A stretch of DNA of 64,000 nucleotides from Akebia trifoliata (GCA_017979445.1 CM030714.1:5580001-5644000), one strand, 5' to 3'; counted from the stretch's first letter, positions 1-12,300 are shown. Made by a program: numbers and translations. The notes: generated by a model not told the origin, from the letters alone.

Positions 1-1038
1 CATTCCATGATTTCTAATTGAAGAAAATGATCTAACTCTTCTTCTCACATTTATAAAAGTTTATCAACTCCCTTATTATTTTTAACACATATATCATTAT
101 CTTTTTCCAATTATAATGAGAGATTAATAAATATTCTTCTTTGGCCCACCTCAATTAGGAAAGCAACTAAATCTCTTTATATGATGTCTTTGCTTTCTTT
201 TCTTTATCTTATATTCCTTAATTGGAAAGAGAGTGATAATATTCTTCTTTCTCCCACCTCAAGCTCAAGGAAAGAACTTATTCATCCACTCCATGGTTTC
301 TAATTTAAGGAAAGGATCTAAGTCCTCATCTTTATCTATAAAAGTAGATCGTTTCTCCTATTATTGTAATGCTTTTCATGCTTTCAAATTGAAGAGCAAA
401 ATTGCCATCACTTAAAGTCTTTATCTATCCAAAGGATAGAGATAGAGAGAAGAATGTGTGTTTAGAATTGAAGAGTGGATTGAAGATTCACAAAACAAAG
501 AGGATTTCTTATTTCTACAAGCTATTCAATTTCAACAACGTAAGGTACAATAATTGAATCTTATACTTTAGCCCAATATTATTCTTATGCGAAAATTGAA
601 AATTATTGATATTGTAAACCTAGTTGAATGTCATAATTTTGGCCGAACATGTGAAAAAAAAAAAAATAATAATAATAAGAATAATAAATTATTATTTGGT
701 GCATGGTTTAATGTTGTAATTTTGATACGAATGATTTAAATAAAGGTTCTATGAAAATGAAAAGTTAGATAAAATTTCATATGAAGGAATATTGAATGGC
801 ATTCGATTAATTTGATTGTCATAGGTTCTATTGGTTTGATAGCTATCAAAATGGCTTAGATTAATAAAATTTATGGAATTAAATTACTTACAAGATTATT
901 CATTAGGTTTATATTAAAGACAATGACATTTATTGTCAAAATTGTTTGGAATGAATTGCAATTGCACTTTAAATTTTGTTTTAAGATTTGAGGGACCATT
1001 TAGAAGGAAGGATTTTAATAATTGAACTATTAAGATAT

Positions 1039-1412
1039 GAGTAGGGATCTGGAACGATTTCTTGTACCTAACCAAGGTCAGGTGGCACCCCATTTTATGC
1101 CACATAGAATATTTTGGGACCCACGGATCATATGGATATGAGGTCCATCTCTTGGTGAACCTCCACGCAAAAGTCCATCTCTTGGTGAACCTCCACGCAA
1201 AAGATTAGTTTGATTGCCGATGTGCATCCATTTATTATAACATTGTCTTAAGAATGATTTCTAATTGTTGGACTTAAACTTTTTTTAAGAGCCTAGATCT
1301 AGTGGATAACACATATCCATATGGTCAATGGGGTTTTTAAATGCCACATGTCATAAAATGAGGTGACACTTGACCTTGGTTAGGTACGGGACACCCTTCT
1401 GGATCCTTACTC
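1039..1412. mobile_element. Mutator-like MITE, copy A
   Basis: A 374-bp foldback element with terminal inverted repeats of about 70 bp, starting GAGTAGGGATC and ending GATCCTTACTC. It is flanked by 9-bp direct repeats, TTAAGATAT at 1030-1038 and TTTAGATAT at 1413-1421 (one mismatch). The same insertion in copy B has a perfect 9-bp repeat. A 9-bp target duplication with long TIRs is characteristic of Mutator-like elements. It predates the segmental duplication. Confidence 0.75.
1143..1202. repeat. 30-bp tandem duplication inside the MITE
   Basis: Two perfect adjacent copies of a 30-bp unit (1143-1172 and 1173-1202). Copy B has a single copy at the matching place, so the duplication arose in copy A after the segments separated. 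Confidence 0.9.
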
Positions 1413-1504
1413 TTTAGATATTCTCCAAAAGTTAGGGATTATTTAGTAATAAGTCTCAAAATCAAGGTGCATTAAGTAAAGATTCGTACTAGAATAATAT
1501 TAAA

Positions 1505-1632
1505 ATTGACATTATCTCTCACATTGTTCATGTGGAGTGGACATATAGCCACAAATGCTTTTCACCCGTGTGTATCTTGAGGTGGACAATGTAGAATCAA
1601 TGTCAATTTTAATGTTACTTTAACATTTTCAT
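1505..1632. mobile_element. Foldback MITE, copy A
   Basis: Short imperfect inverted repeat. The left arm reads AAAATTGACATT and the right arm AATGTCAATTTT, with a loop containing a TCACCCGTGTGTATC stretch. The same element is at about 33724-33858 in copy B. It is non-coding and probably a non-autonomous DNA transposon of unknown superfamily. Confidence 0.5.
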
Positions 1633-1694
1633 TATTAAATATCTCATTTTTTTCTAAACATTCGTGATGGATGCACGCAGTCTTGGTATGCGGT

Positions 1695-1795
1695 TAATGT
1701 GGCAGGAGCACAAAACTACATATCTTTTTCCTATGTATTCCGATGAAAATAATCTATGATTATGTGTCCTTGCCATGCCAGCCACAAATTCATCC
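1695..1795. mobile_element. Foldback MITE, copy A (second type)
   Basis: The arms GTGGCAGGAGCACAAAACTAC and its near complement ending TCCTTGCCATGCC pair across a loop with TCCTATGTATTCCGATG. The same structure is in copy B at about 33945-34035. It resembles the foldback elements at 1505-1632 and 4153-4322 in having a central GATGAAA motif, so these may be one broad family. Confidence 0.45.
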
Positions 1796-1965
1796 ATTAC
1801 GACTCTTTTTTAAATGGTTAGGACGAAATTCAAATTTCCCCCTCTCATAAATGTACAATATATTGGATAGAAAACTACTAGAGGGACTTTATTTTTCACT
1901 GGATTGATGTGGTGGCAGTAGATGTGTTTCCTCCATATACGAGTGAAAAGCATTTATGGTTATGT

Positions 1966-2194
1966 CCATGGTTTTTAAACTCGTTCGAGACCGAGACGTA
2001 TCACCCGAGTTAACTCGATATCAGAGTTGAACGAGACCAACTCACAAAGTCATTATTTGATCGAGATTTACGAGTCACAGTTCAATTTATTGATTTGTCT
2101 CACGAGATGTCTCAAACATATCGAAAAACTCTTTTGAGACGACTCGGTATCGAAACTGAACGAGACGAGACAAAATACTGAATTTAAAAACCAA
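1966..2194. mobile_element. hAT-like MITE, present only in copy A
   Basis: A 229-bp insertion starting CCATGGTTTTTAAA and ending TTTAAAAACCAA, with direct repeats GGTTATGT at 1958-1965 and 2195-2202. Copy B has the empty site with one GGTTATGT at about 34234-34241. The 8-bp target duplication and terminal sequence fit the hAT superfamily. The interior is rich in CGAG/CTCG words. A related 228-bp element lies at 14781-15008. Confidence 0.75.
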
Positions 2195-4152
2195 GGTTAT
2201 GTGCCCACCCTCCTTGTCAGCACAGTGTGAAATGTAGTGCAAAACAAAGTCCCCCACACGGTTTAATATACTAACCATGGGTGCTCCTATAGCACTGAAA
2301 ATATTAGAGACACCTCCATATGTTTTTGAATTATTAACATGACTCCCTTGACTTCAATCTTTATTTATTAACTAATAAAGTGACCTTTATGCACTACCAT
2401 CATCATCACCATTATTGTTACGATGATGATGAACTAAAAAGTTGTAGTGCCTAGATATTTATCTCATTTGGTTCGTGGAGGCTATTCTTTCCCTAGTTTT
2501 AAATATACTATAAGTAATGTTGGTTTAGGTTCTTACTAGTATGGTGTTGTGTCCTTGTATGATTGCCAATATTCTAATTAAAAAGTTTTCGCTCAATCAG
2601 TACTCAATTGATGTTTTAAGACACGGAAACATAAATCTTTTTCCTCGTGATACACAAATACAAATCTTTTATGTATCCTAAGAAAATAGATCTATGGTTC
2701 CGTGTCTGTAACACGTTAGCCAAGTATCGATCGAGTGAAGACATTCTCATTCGAAAGTCATAATTCTTTTTATTATGTTCTGGTGTTTGCGACTATATGT
2801 CTTCTATTTAGAGTTGGATTTTATAAAATAGAAAATGTATGATTCAATTTGAATCGTTAATATATAAATAACCATTAGAAACAGTGTTACCATCTATTCT
2901 CATGAACTGGCCGTTCATGTAATTTAAAATATTATAATTAATGAAAATTGTTTTTACCATAACTAATAGATTAACGTGATATGGTGCATCTAGATATGTC
3001 TTAATACACTATAACTAATACCTTCTGACAAATGGTATGTTCCGTTTGATTACAAATTATCAATGGAAGCAAATCCTCTGTAGCACATGGTTCTTGTAGC
3101 ACTATGTAGCATAGATCCAACGGATGACAGAAAGTTATTTAAAAAATAAAAAAAATAAACATCTCAATCTCGTTAGATCGTGATTTAGTTTTGATCTAAA
3201 AAGACAATTAAAAAGAAATTTTTATCCTCAAAATCCATGACTTTGAAAATGAATGCCCACTAAACACCCAATATTTTAAGTGTAAGATCTAATTGTATTT
3301 GTATGGCTAATGTGATGCTCTTTCAGATGTTGGATCTATGCTACATGAACCACGTGCTATAGAGGATCCGCTTCCATTGTCAATGCCTTTGATGTCTTTA
3401 CATGACTTTTGATAGGTAATAAAAAAAAATCAATCTTGCTCATCAAATATTGCTATTGTTGATGAATTTTGATTGCCAGTTATGTAGGGAACATGGATAT
3501 CAACTCCTTAGATTAGGGAAATTATAAAGCACCAAGAAAACTAGAGATTGCTTTTGCTTGTTTTCTTTATACATTAAGAATAATTTAAGTAATTTACAAT
3601 GCATCCCTTTTATAAATATATACAAGAGTAGGGACCAATAAGATAAGGGAACCTCCTATGCTAGTTTGCAAACTAGTGAAGAGCTCAATCTCCGGATCAA
3701 TAAGATTTCTCCAAAAGGCAAGATCTTAATTATATGAAATTTTTTCTCCATTCTAAGGGCATTCATGTGTGATGTATTTTAATTGTGCATCAATCTCAAC
3801 TCCATACTCATAAAAGTCATAGTACAGGTTTAAAACGGTACGGGAAAACTTCGGAATAAACGGCCAAAAACAAAATAACGATGACACATAAAATATAAAA
3901 AATATTTTAGAAATTATGAAAAATAAATGTATCTATCTAATAATGCATAAGATATTTATTTTAATTTATTCTATGTTTCCTATTTAACATGTTCCCAATC
4001 ATAATTATACATGTTATGATGACAAAAAGTGTTTACTCATCAACCTATCTTTGCTCAAAATAATAAATTATTGAAAAAAAAACCAATAGATCAAGATATT
4101 ACAATCAAATCCCATATTTCTACATTTATAAATCACCAAACTCTATTAAAGA

Positions 4153-4322
4153 CATGTTGGAGTGACCTTAGGCTAGAACCTCACATCGCACTTCTTGACG
4201 TGAAAGTAGATAGGAACCATTGATGCTTTTTTACTCGTATCTCGATGAAAGCATCTATGGTTCTCATACAGTTTTACGTCAAGAAGTGTGATATGAGATT
4301 CCAGCATGGGATCCCTTCAGCA
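4153..4322. mobile_element. Foldback MITE, copy A (third type)
   Basis: About 170 bp with inverted arms starting TTGGAGTGACCTTAGG and ending in the near complement (CCCTTCAGCA). The inner arms carry CACTTCTTGACGTGAAAG and its complement. Copies occur in segment B (35812-35985) and at 17975-18145, so this is a dispersed family here. Confidence 0.6.
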
Positions 4323-4659
4323 CTATTCATTCTATTATGCATCAAATCTCACATTAAAAAAAGAAAGTATTTAGTTTTTTTTCTTCTTTTTTGTTTGAAA
4401 AAATTTTAGTTTAAAACGTTAAAAAAAAACATGGTTTGCTAATAATTACTTATTTTCCCTTAGAGTTGAATTTTTTTTTTTTTCCAAATATTTCTTTTTT
4501 TACTTGGTTACAAATTCTCTCTTCAGCAATCCATTCATCTTTTAATGAAAAAATCACCAGTCATTCATTCATGGCTTTGATATGGTTAGTTATTTGTTAT
4601 TCTTTTTTCATCTACAGTTGCAATACTTGTTAAATCAATCAGAGAAATTAGAGGCTGTG

Positions 4660-5558
4660 ATGGATAGTGGGAGTAAAGAAGTTGTTCACATCCCGCAAGC
4701 AAATAACATGGAAGACATTTTCATAGGTTTACAAGACAAGTGCCCGCTCATAATCGAGAATAAAGTCCAACTACTCCTCAACAACTACATCAAAACTTCT
4801 TATATTATAGCTATTTCCATCGGCGGTTGGGAACATCCTTCTTATGGAGGGTTGAGGTTATGTGGACGGAGGGTTTTGAAGTATGCGGTGAAGAGAGCAA
4901 TGGACTGCAAGCTCTTTGAGATGTTGATATGGGTGGTTACAAACCCAAATAGAAGAAATGATTCTCTAAGTAGTCGGAAGAAGTTCCAACTGCGAGTAGC
5001 TGAGACATTGGGTCTTCTTGTGTATCCTCCTCCTCCTATCGCTAGTGATGATAATTATGACAGTGATGATGATGATTATGATGAGGGTGTAGTCTCAGAT
5101 AGAATACGTGCTTGCTTAGAAAATCGAAGCTTCCTATTGGTTCATGATTGTGATTGGGAACTCCATGATTTGGAAAGCATGGGATTTCCAACTTTCAGCA
5201 GGAGAGGAAATTCTTCCGTGGCTGTAGCATTTTCTTTTACTGACCTAAGTTACCATTCACGTTTTCCTTTCGAGAAAATGTCTGATTTGTCAGATAAGGA
5301 AAATTTGGATTTGATTTTAGAAGAGTCTGGTGATATAGCTTATTCCCCAAATCTGAGAGGTCTTATTACTCCAGAGGTGATCATGGAGTGCATCTTATAT
5401 TTCTTATTATTTGATTCAAAAAGTATTGAAATACAAATTTTGGTAAGGTATTGGTATGCAGAAGGGTTTATTGGCGCAGATGATGATGATCTAGAGGCAT
5501 CTTTCAAGTTAGGGAAGGCCCTATTGGAACAGCTCCACCACCATCGCCTAATTCAATT
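4660..5558 (+). pseudogene. LRR gene A, 5' half: degenerate NB-ARC region
   Basis: This is the N-terminal part of the gene whose intact paralog is at 39741-42854. The ATG at 4660 is the one shared by both copies; an in-frame ATG at 4582 lies in the presumed upstream intron. About 299 codons are open to the point where the LINE inserts. The stretch resembles a CC-NBS-LRR nucleotide-binding domain in outline: an RNBS-A-like segment (LFEMLIWVVT), an acidic Asp/Asp-Tyr loop, a kinase-2-like segment (NRSFLLVHDCDW), and a winged-helix segment (VRYWYAEGFIG). No GxxxxGKT P-loop is present. The reading frame resumes at 12651. Neither half contains a stop, so the gene was probably intact until the LINE arrived. 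It may now produce a truncated protein ending in LINE-derived residues at 5589. Confidence 0.85.
5547..5558. repeat. Target-site duplication, LINE 3' side
   Basis: CCTAATTCAATT at 5547-5558 is repeated exactly at 12639-12650 on the other side of the LINE. The paralogous gene has one copy at 40612-40623. The last two T residues merge with the T run of the LINE tail, so the duplication is 10-12 bp. Confidence 0.92.
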
Positions 5559-5693
5559 TTTTTTTTTTGATAAGTACAAGATTATATAAATGAAGAAAAG
5601 AAGATGGGGAGGCCGAGATAGCCCCCAAACAACACACAAGAGCCAACAAAAAAGAAGGAAAACAAAAACAAAGAAAAAATACAAGGATTGACA

Positions 5694-8600
5694 CTAGCTA
5701 TTACAAATGGTATCCCAATTAAATAAGAAATCTTGAAACCGCACCCCTTCAAACGCTTTGTTCATCTTAGACCAAAGGAACATAAGCCCAATAATCTCTA
5801 AAGTCACTGTGTGTAACGAGCTCTCCTTGCTATGAAATACCCTGTTGTTGCGCTCTTTCCAAAGACCCCAAACAATGGCCGATGGAAGGATAGCCCAAAG
5901 AAGTCTCTTTCTAGAAGAGAAGATATTCAAACTCCAACCCTCTAACAGATCAAAAAAAGATAAAGGAAGAACCCAATCCACCCGGAACCGGGAGAGAAAG
6001 AACATCCAGATAGCACGGGAGAAAGAACAATGTAAAAGAATGTGATTAACAGACTCCCCATCCCTCGAACAAAGAAAACAAAAATTTGGAGTGACCCAAC
6101 CCCTCCTGATCAAATTATCCAAGGTAAGAATTCTTCCCCTAGAGGCAAGCCAAACAAAGAAAGACACCTTGGAAGGTAAAAGAGCGGACCAAATAATAGA
6201 AGGAAATGAAGAAACCTCACATAACGAGAGCAAACAACTATGAAAAGACTTGACAGAAAATTTCTTATCCTTAGCCTTGACCCATTCTCTCCTGTCCAGC
6301 TCGTTCTCCCTGCATTGGATAGAATTAAGGAGACCTAGAAGAGATGTAACCTCTATCATTTCCCAATCATTGAAGTTTCTTCTAAATCCCAGATCCCAAG
6401 AGTCTGTGACCCCGTCCCTAATCAGACACTGCCTAACTGAGTTATTTTTTTTCAAAGAGCAAGAGTACAAGGATGGAAATTGAGTAGACAAAGATGAAGT
6501 TCCACACCACAAGTCCTCCCAAAATCTAATCCTGTCCCCCATCCCCACTTTGTATCTAATCTCCCTATCAAACTTATGAACACCCTTCATGATACCTCTC
6601 CACACACTGCACCCATAAGTTCCTCTGGCCTCGTTGCTATACCAACCAAATCTCTTCTCTCCATATTTAGCATGAACCACTCTCCTCCACAAGTTGTCTC
6701 TTTCTTCTCCATATCTCCAAAGCCACTTGCCTAGGAGAGCTTTATTAGTAACTCTAAGTCCTCTAATCCCAAGACCTCCATACTTCTTAGGAGTACAAAC
6801 CACCTTCCACTTCACCAAATGATACTTTTTCCCACCATTCTTATCATTCCACAGAAAATTTTTCATGAGTCTCTCAATCCTCACCTCCACCGACTTAGGC
6901 AAAGAGAACAAAGATAGGAAATAAATCGGGATACTCGTTAAGGTGCTTTTGATCAGAGTAACCTTACCCCCTTTAGAGAGATATTTAGACTTCCAAGTAC
7001 TCAATTTTTTTTCCAATTTCTCAATAACTCCCTCCCAGATATTCTTACTCCGATACGGTGCTCCAAGTGGTAGACCTAAGTATGAAGAGGGAAGCGAGTC
7101 ACTACTACACCCCAAAGTATTTGCTAGAACTTGAAGATTTGACACCTCGCCCACCCCAAACACCTTGCTTTTCTGGAGATTGACATGTAAACCAGAAATT
7201 GCTTCAAAGCAACATAAAAGAACCCTAAGAACTCTCACTTGTTCCCTAGAAGGATCTAGGAACACTATGGTGTCGTCAGCAAATTGCAAATGCGAGATTA
7301 AAGGTCCCTCATTGGTTACTTTGAAGCCCGACAACCTCCTGATATCGACTCCCCTCCTGAACAACTTACCCAAGGCTTCAGTCACTATAAGGAATAAAAA
7401 AGGGGATAGCGGATCTCCCTGTCTCAAACCCCTAGAGCTCCTAAAGTACCCAGCCGGACTACCATTTACTAATATTGAAAAAGACACCGAGGTAACACAC
7501 TTCATAATCCACCCAATCCACTTAGCGCCGAACCCCATCCTCCCCAACATATACTCCAAAAAATCCCAACTCACATGATCATATGCCTTTTGCATGTCAA
7601 TTTTACTTAACAGCCCCGCCTTCTTATCCTTAATTCTAGAATCTAGACACTCATTAGCCAATAACACTCCATCCAAAATCTGTCTGCCCCTAATGAATGC
7701 ACTTTGCTCAAGGCCAATTAAATTTTTCACAACTTCTTTCAATCTGTTAGCCAAAACCTTGGAAATAATTTTGTAAACCGATCCCACTAAACTAATTGGC
7801 CTAAAATCACTCAAGTCAATCGCCCCCACTCTTTTAGGGATCAACGCCACAAATGTACTATTAAGGCCATAATCTAAGCAATCTTTGTCTTGTAACTCCC
7901 GAACCACCTTCATGAAATCTTTGGCTATAATATCCCAACAATGTTTGAAAAATTCCATTGTAAAACCATCTGGCCCCGGCGCCTTACTCCCTCCCATTGA
8001 GACCACAACTAATCTCACTTCCTCCTCACCAATCTGTCTTTCCAACCACACTCTTTCTTCTTGAGTTAACATATTGAACTCAAGATTATCAGGCCGAGGT
8101 CTATTCTCCTCTTTTTCCCTATAAAGCTCTTTGTAGTACCCCACTACCCCATCTCTGATACACTCTTCCTGTTCTACCATGATCCCATTTATCTTCAACT
8201 TGGCTATTTGATTATTCTTCCTATGATAATTAGCCACCTTATGGAAAAATTTTGTATTATTATCACCCTCTTTGAGCCATTTGATCCTAGACTTTTGTCG
8301 CCAACTTATCTCTTCCATCAAAGCCACTCTTTGAAATTCTAGCTTAATCTCATTTTTCCTCACTTTTTCCTCCATTACGAGCTCTCCCGTTTCCTCCTTG
8401 GTCTCTAGCTCATCAATCTCCTTGAGGAGCTCCCCTTTTCTCACTTCTATCCTCCCCACCACCTCCTTATTCCAACCTTTCAATTTCTCCTTCAAATATT
8501 TGAGCTTATTCCTAAACACAGCGCCTGGATATCCCACCATTGGACATTCACTCCACCAAACTTTGACTAGATCCGCAAAATGTGGTTGCAAGAGCCACAT

Positions 8601-9335
8601 GTTCTCGAAACGAAAAGGAATTGGGATAGTACTACAATGACCAGCCTCAATAACAATGGGGGTATGATCCGACACTAGACTAGGAGCTGCCGTTTGCACC
8701 ACATTGCAGAACCTCTCCTCCCATTCCCCACTCATCAAAAATCTGTCTAATCTAGATCTCCTAGGGACAACTTGGTTATTAGACCACGTAAATCTTCTGC
8801 CTAGCAAAGGAAGATCCATTAAGGCAAACCTATTCACGAAGGTGTTAAAATCCCTCATTGCCTTAGTGATGCGTTGCCCCCCATTCTTCTCATTAGTAAA
8901 CCTTATGACATTGTAATCTCCACCTAAAATCCATGGCTTATCCCAATAACCCGCTATATCCTCCAGTTCTTCCCAAAATTGATGTCTCTCCCTGCTAATT
9001 GTGGGACCATAAACCCCTGAGAAAACCCACTGAAACTCCTCTCTCACACACTTACAAAGAATAGAAACAGAAAAAGCCCCAACTAGGGTATCGATCACTT
9101 CAATGAAGTCCTTATTCCACATCAAAATAATGCCACCAGCACTACCAATAGCTGGCAAAGCCACCCAACCAATATTCCCCCTCCAAAGATCCCTAATCTC
9201 CTTATCCTCGCAAACCGAGAGCTTTGACTCTTGGAGAGTGACTAAAAATGGTCTTTTCAATTTAATAAATGCTTTCACAGCCGCCCTCCTCCTCCTATCC
9301 CCCAATCCTCTCACATTCCAAGACAGAATCTTCAT
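5694..9335 (-). CDS. LINE ORF2: endonuclease and reverse transcriptase
   Basis: The protein performs target-primed reverse transcription: the endonuclease nicks the target and the RT copies the LINE RNA. The open frame runs to 9401 (1235 codons), but the conserved start is the Met at 9335 that opens the endonuclease (MKILSWNVRGLG). Visible motifs, in order: an endonuclease Glu (LQESKL) and a Ser-Asp-His block (SDHTPI); RT motif A (KIDMQKAYDHVSW); motif B (GLRQGDPLSPFLF); the catalytic FADD box (LQFADDTIVF); then a zf-RVT domain with spaced Cys/His (CFLCSRDGES, HILLHC). No RNase H domain follows, as is usual in many plant L1 elements. No stop or frameshift is seen. Confidence 0.95.
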   Translation of the reverse strand: MKILSWNVRGLGDRRRRAAVKAFIKLKRPFLVTLQESKLSVCEDKEIRDLWRGNIGWVALPAIGSAGGIILMWNKDFIEVIDTLVGAFSVSILCKCVREEFQWVFSGVYGPTISRERHQFWEELEDIAGYWDKPWILGGDYNVIRFTNEKNGGQRITKAMRDFNTFVNRFALMDLPLLGRRFTWSNNQVVPRRSRLDRFLMSGEWEERFCNVVQTAAPSLVSDHTPIVIEAGHCSTIPIPFRFENMWLLQPHFADLVKVWWSECPMVGYPGAVFRNKLKYLKEKLKGWNKEVVGRIEVRKGELLKEIDELETKEETGELVMEEKVRKNEIKLEFQRVALMEEISWRQKSRIKWLKEGDNNTKFFHKVANYHRKNNQIAKLKINGIMVEQEECIRDGVVGYYKELYREKEENRPRPDNLEFNMLTQEERVWLERQIGEEEVRLVVVSMGGSKAPGPDGFTMEFFKHCWDIIAKDFMKVVRELQDKDCLDYGLNSTFVALIPKRVGAIDLSDFRPISLVGSVYKIISKVLANRLKEVVKNLIGLEQSAFIRGRQILDGVLLANECLDSRIKDKKAGLLSKIDMQKAYDHVSWDFLEYMLGRMGFGAKWIGWIMKCVTSVSFSILVNGSPAGYFRSSRGLRQGDPLSPFLFLIVTEALGKLFRRGVDIRRLSGFKVTNEGPLISHLQFADDTIVFLDPSREQVRVLRVLLCCFEAISGLHVNLQKSKVFGVGEVSNLQVLANTLGCSSDSLPSSYLGLPLGAPYRSKNIWEGVIEKLEKKLSTWKSKYLSKGGKVTLIKSTLTSIPIYFLSLFSLPKSVEVRIERLMKNFLWNDKNGGKKYHLVKWKVVCTPKKYGGLGIRGLRVTNKALLGKWLWRYGEERDNLWRRVVHAKYGEKRFGWYSNEARGTYGCSVWRGIMKGVHKFDREIRYKVGMGDRIRFWEDLWCGTSSLSTQFPSLYSCSLKKNNSVRQCLIRDGVTDSWDLGFRRNFNDWEMIEVTSLLGLLNSIQCRENELDRREWVKAKDKKFSVKSFHSCLLSLCEVSSFPSIIWSALLPSKVSFFVWLASRGRILTLDNLIRRGWVTPNFCFLCSRDGESVNHILLHCSFSRAIWMFFLSRFRVDWVLPLSFFDLLEGWSLNIFSSRKRLLWAILPSAIVWGLWKERNNRVFHSKESSLHTVTLEIIGLMFLWSKMNKAFEGVRFQDFLFNWDTICNS

Positions 9336-9387
9336 CGACATAACAACCAAAAAGAGCCCTAAATCCAACCACACAACTCCTCGACCA

Positions 9388-12300
9388 TTATACCACCTCA
9401 TTAGCCAATTTTGGCCTATAAAACCTCTTCACTGAATCCATAGACGCTACCACAACCACCTCATTCGAATGGCCATCCCTGTAGGTTTGAATGACCTGAT
9501 TGTCTGACCCGTCTAACCCCAACACTTCATCTCCTACTCCACTTTCTTTGCCTAATTCCTGCAATTCTGCCTCGAGCAGAGCTCTATCCTTCGAATCTCC
9601 TATAGCTACTCTTAGAATAAGGGAGCAATCTTTATCATCTGTCTCATGAACTATCCCAAATTCCTCTGCCATACTAAAGGCTTGACCCAGCAACCACTCG
9701 ACTGTTTCCATCTCTGTTTGCGCTAACATTTTCTCCACCTGAACCGCGTTTGGATCTCCTGAACCTCTATCATCCCAATGTCCATCGAAATACTCTTCTG
9801 TCTGATTCGAACCAGTCACCTCCACCTGAATCTGAGAAAAGGGAACCTCAGACTTGGAAAGCCGAAGGACATCTCTACTGGTCTCTCTCAATAAATCCTC
9901 TTCTTGAGATAATTCACTGATCCTGGGAATTTCGATCAAAGCTAATGGAGTTTGAAACCTGTTAACTGAGTTTGAGGGGGCCACATAAAAATGAAAGGAA
10001 GCACAAGAAGAGAAAGAAGTGTAAACCCGCACAGATTCCAAACCAAAAACCCACAGATAATTGTTCAAGAAAGGGATGTGAACAAAAACAGAAGAATCCG
10101 TAGATGAGTTTGAAATACCTTTACCAGAAGAAACTCCTCGACTATCCTGCCACGATCCCAAAATATTCGAGCTCCCTGTAACGAACGACAACCCATGATG
10201 ATCCCAAAGATCGCTACGAAGCCTATTCCAAATCTTGGAGACTGGAATAAGAGCGCCTACTGTGCCTGTTTCCTTCATCCTGATCAGCTCCTCGTCATCA
10301 CTTCCTTCTTTACCATTTTCCGAATCTGATGTAGAAACCAAAAATTTGTAGCCTGCCCTAAAACTCGTTCCCTGTGCCTGCCTTCTTGTCCCTACTGTTC
10401 CGCTGAAAGATTGAATACTGGGTAGCTTTGTAAGCGTAGCTACAGAGTCTTCATTCACGCCTTCTCTTGAACGGAAACTACCGCTAATCTGCCCCTCCCT
10501 TACCTCCTCTGTTTCTCCCCTTCCATTTAACTTGACCTGACCTTGTGTAAATGAACGCGAGCCACTAGCCCCTGTTCGACTAGAAGAATCGATTAAAACA
10601 GCAGACTGCCCTTCTCCTTCCTTTTCCCCGCCTTTTCCCACATTCACCTCCTCCTCGTAAACTAATCTTTGATCTTTCTCTCTGATCTCAACCCCTTCGT
10701 CACCCTGAAACTCGCCCTCCGTGAGTAGCTCTTCATCAACCTCGAAACCCCTCCAGACCTCCTGAACCACCACCTCCTCTGAATTTGTATCTTTCGGTTT
10801 TGGATACTGAGGAGCTGTCGACTTTGACACTCTCCTCACGAACCATCTAAAGAACTTGGATAATTGTTCACTACAACCACAGGCCTGTTTCAGCTTAAGC
10901 CCAAGCCTTCTATTAAATAGGCCTCCTCTAACTGAAGCCCGTCTTGACTTACCCACTGTTTTCCCACCTGGGCTTGCCTTTTGGACCAATTTGTCTTCAG
11001 ATTGGGCTGCACAGCCCAGCCCATTAAAGCCCAAAATCAGCGTCTTATTAGAATAGATTCCAGCCTCATTCCCCTGGGCCCCTACCTGTTTCGTTCTCAG
11101 CCCATATTCTTTTGTCTTTTTCTTCTCCACTATCCCACTCTTACGCAGCCACTTAGTATAGGCTAAGTTTCTAGCTGCTCTACTTAATAAATACACCGTA
11201 CGAACTGTCTTTACAATCCGGCGACGTGGCTGCAGCTTTCCGTTTTCGGAAACACTTGTCACTAAGTTCTGACTTTTTTTGAAAAAACGTTTCTTCCTCA
11301 CGCAACCTCTAGCGAAATGTGATACTGCCCTCCCTCTTTTCATACTACCAGACATCGTCTTCTCCACACTACAGCCCTCTTCTAATTGCTGTAAGTTTTG
11401 TTGGATATCTTCCCCACTTTCCTGTTTACCTGCATCTGTCACAGCTCGAACCTCCATAGTTTCTCCTTTCTCCACCCCCTGTGCGAAATCCCTTTGCTGA
11501 TCTCCTTCCCCTGCCACCTCCACGCCTAACTTATACCTGAACCCATCCATCCATAGATATAGCCCTCTTGGCATCTTCCACGGATAACCTCCGACCTTAA
11601 TCTTTGCTTTATCCAATCTCGCACATCGTAGGGTGTATGGGGCCACCTCTACCAGTCCACCTAACTGCTTTCCTACTTTTCGAAAGACATCAGATATCCA
11701 TAGATGGAACGGTAAACCACTGATATCCACCCAAGTCCCCTTCTCATTCCAAGCTGGTTTTAAAGCGTTGCAATCCGCGAACCAAGGTCGTAAAGCAAAG
11801 GAGTAGTTACCAATTGCTATTTCTCTCCTTAAGTTCAGCTTCTGGAATTCTGTCTTGTTACTCACCATCAAAATCCGAGTGGATGGTTCCCATTCTAACA
11901 TTTTCAGTTTCTCTGACTTAGAGAGGAAGAGTTTCATAGCCGAAAAGAACTCCTCCCAGTCTGCCTCCTGCGAGCTCGCCCTACAAATAAAGGCCCATCT
12001 CCACTTTCCGAACAATGAACCATTATTGTAAGCTTGCTTAAGCTCATCCCCCTGACTCTTCTCCTCTCTTGACGAACCTTTCGACTCGTACATAGGATCG
12101 GTGATAATATCTTTCATCCACGGATTGACTGACCCACCCTTTTCCATCGGCGATTTCATTTTCTCATCCGGAATGATACGTGCTTTGATCGCTAGGCTAA
12201 GTTCTCCCCATCCATTACCCCCTACCCCAGCTGGGAACACAATCCCACTTGATCGAAAATTGTTTGAGAACTGCTGAAGTTTCAGAAATCTACCAAATAA

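Larger units (their letters stand above)
1..4659. other. Upstream flank of LRR gene A, no gene seen
   Basis: AT-rich non-coding DNA. The only open frames are short and not conserved in copy B. It holds several foldback elements listed separately. The last part, just before the LRR coding region, has a pyrimidine-rich stretch ending in CTACAG (about 4600-4619) that is conserved in copy B. It looks like a splice acceptor for the exon carrying the start codon, so an untranslated first exon may lie further upstream. Confidence 0.6.

Noticed and set aside
4582..4659. Upstream in-frame ATG of LRR gene A as the real start
   Set aside because: Copy B lacks this ATG, and the stretch contains a conserved polypyrimidine-CAG acceptor, so it is likely intron.
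5845..11500. Many plus-strand open frames within 5.8-11.5 kb
   Set aside because: They are antisense to the intact LINE frames and have no independent similarity.
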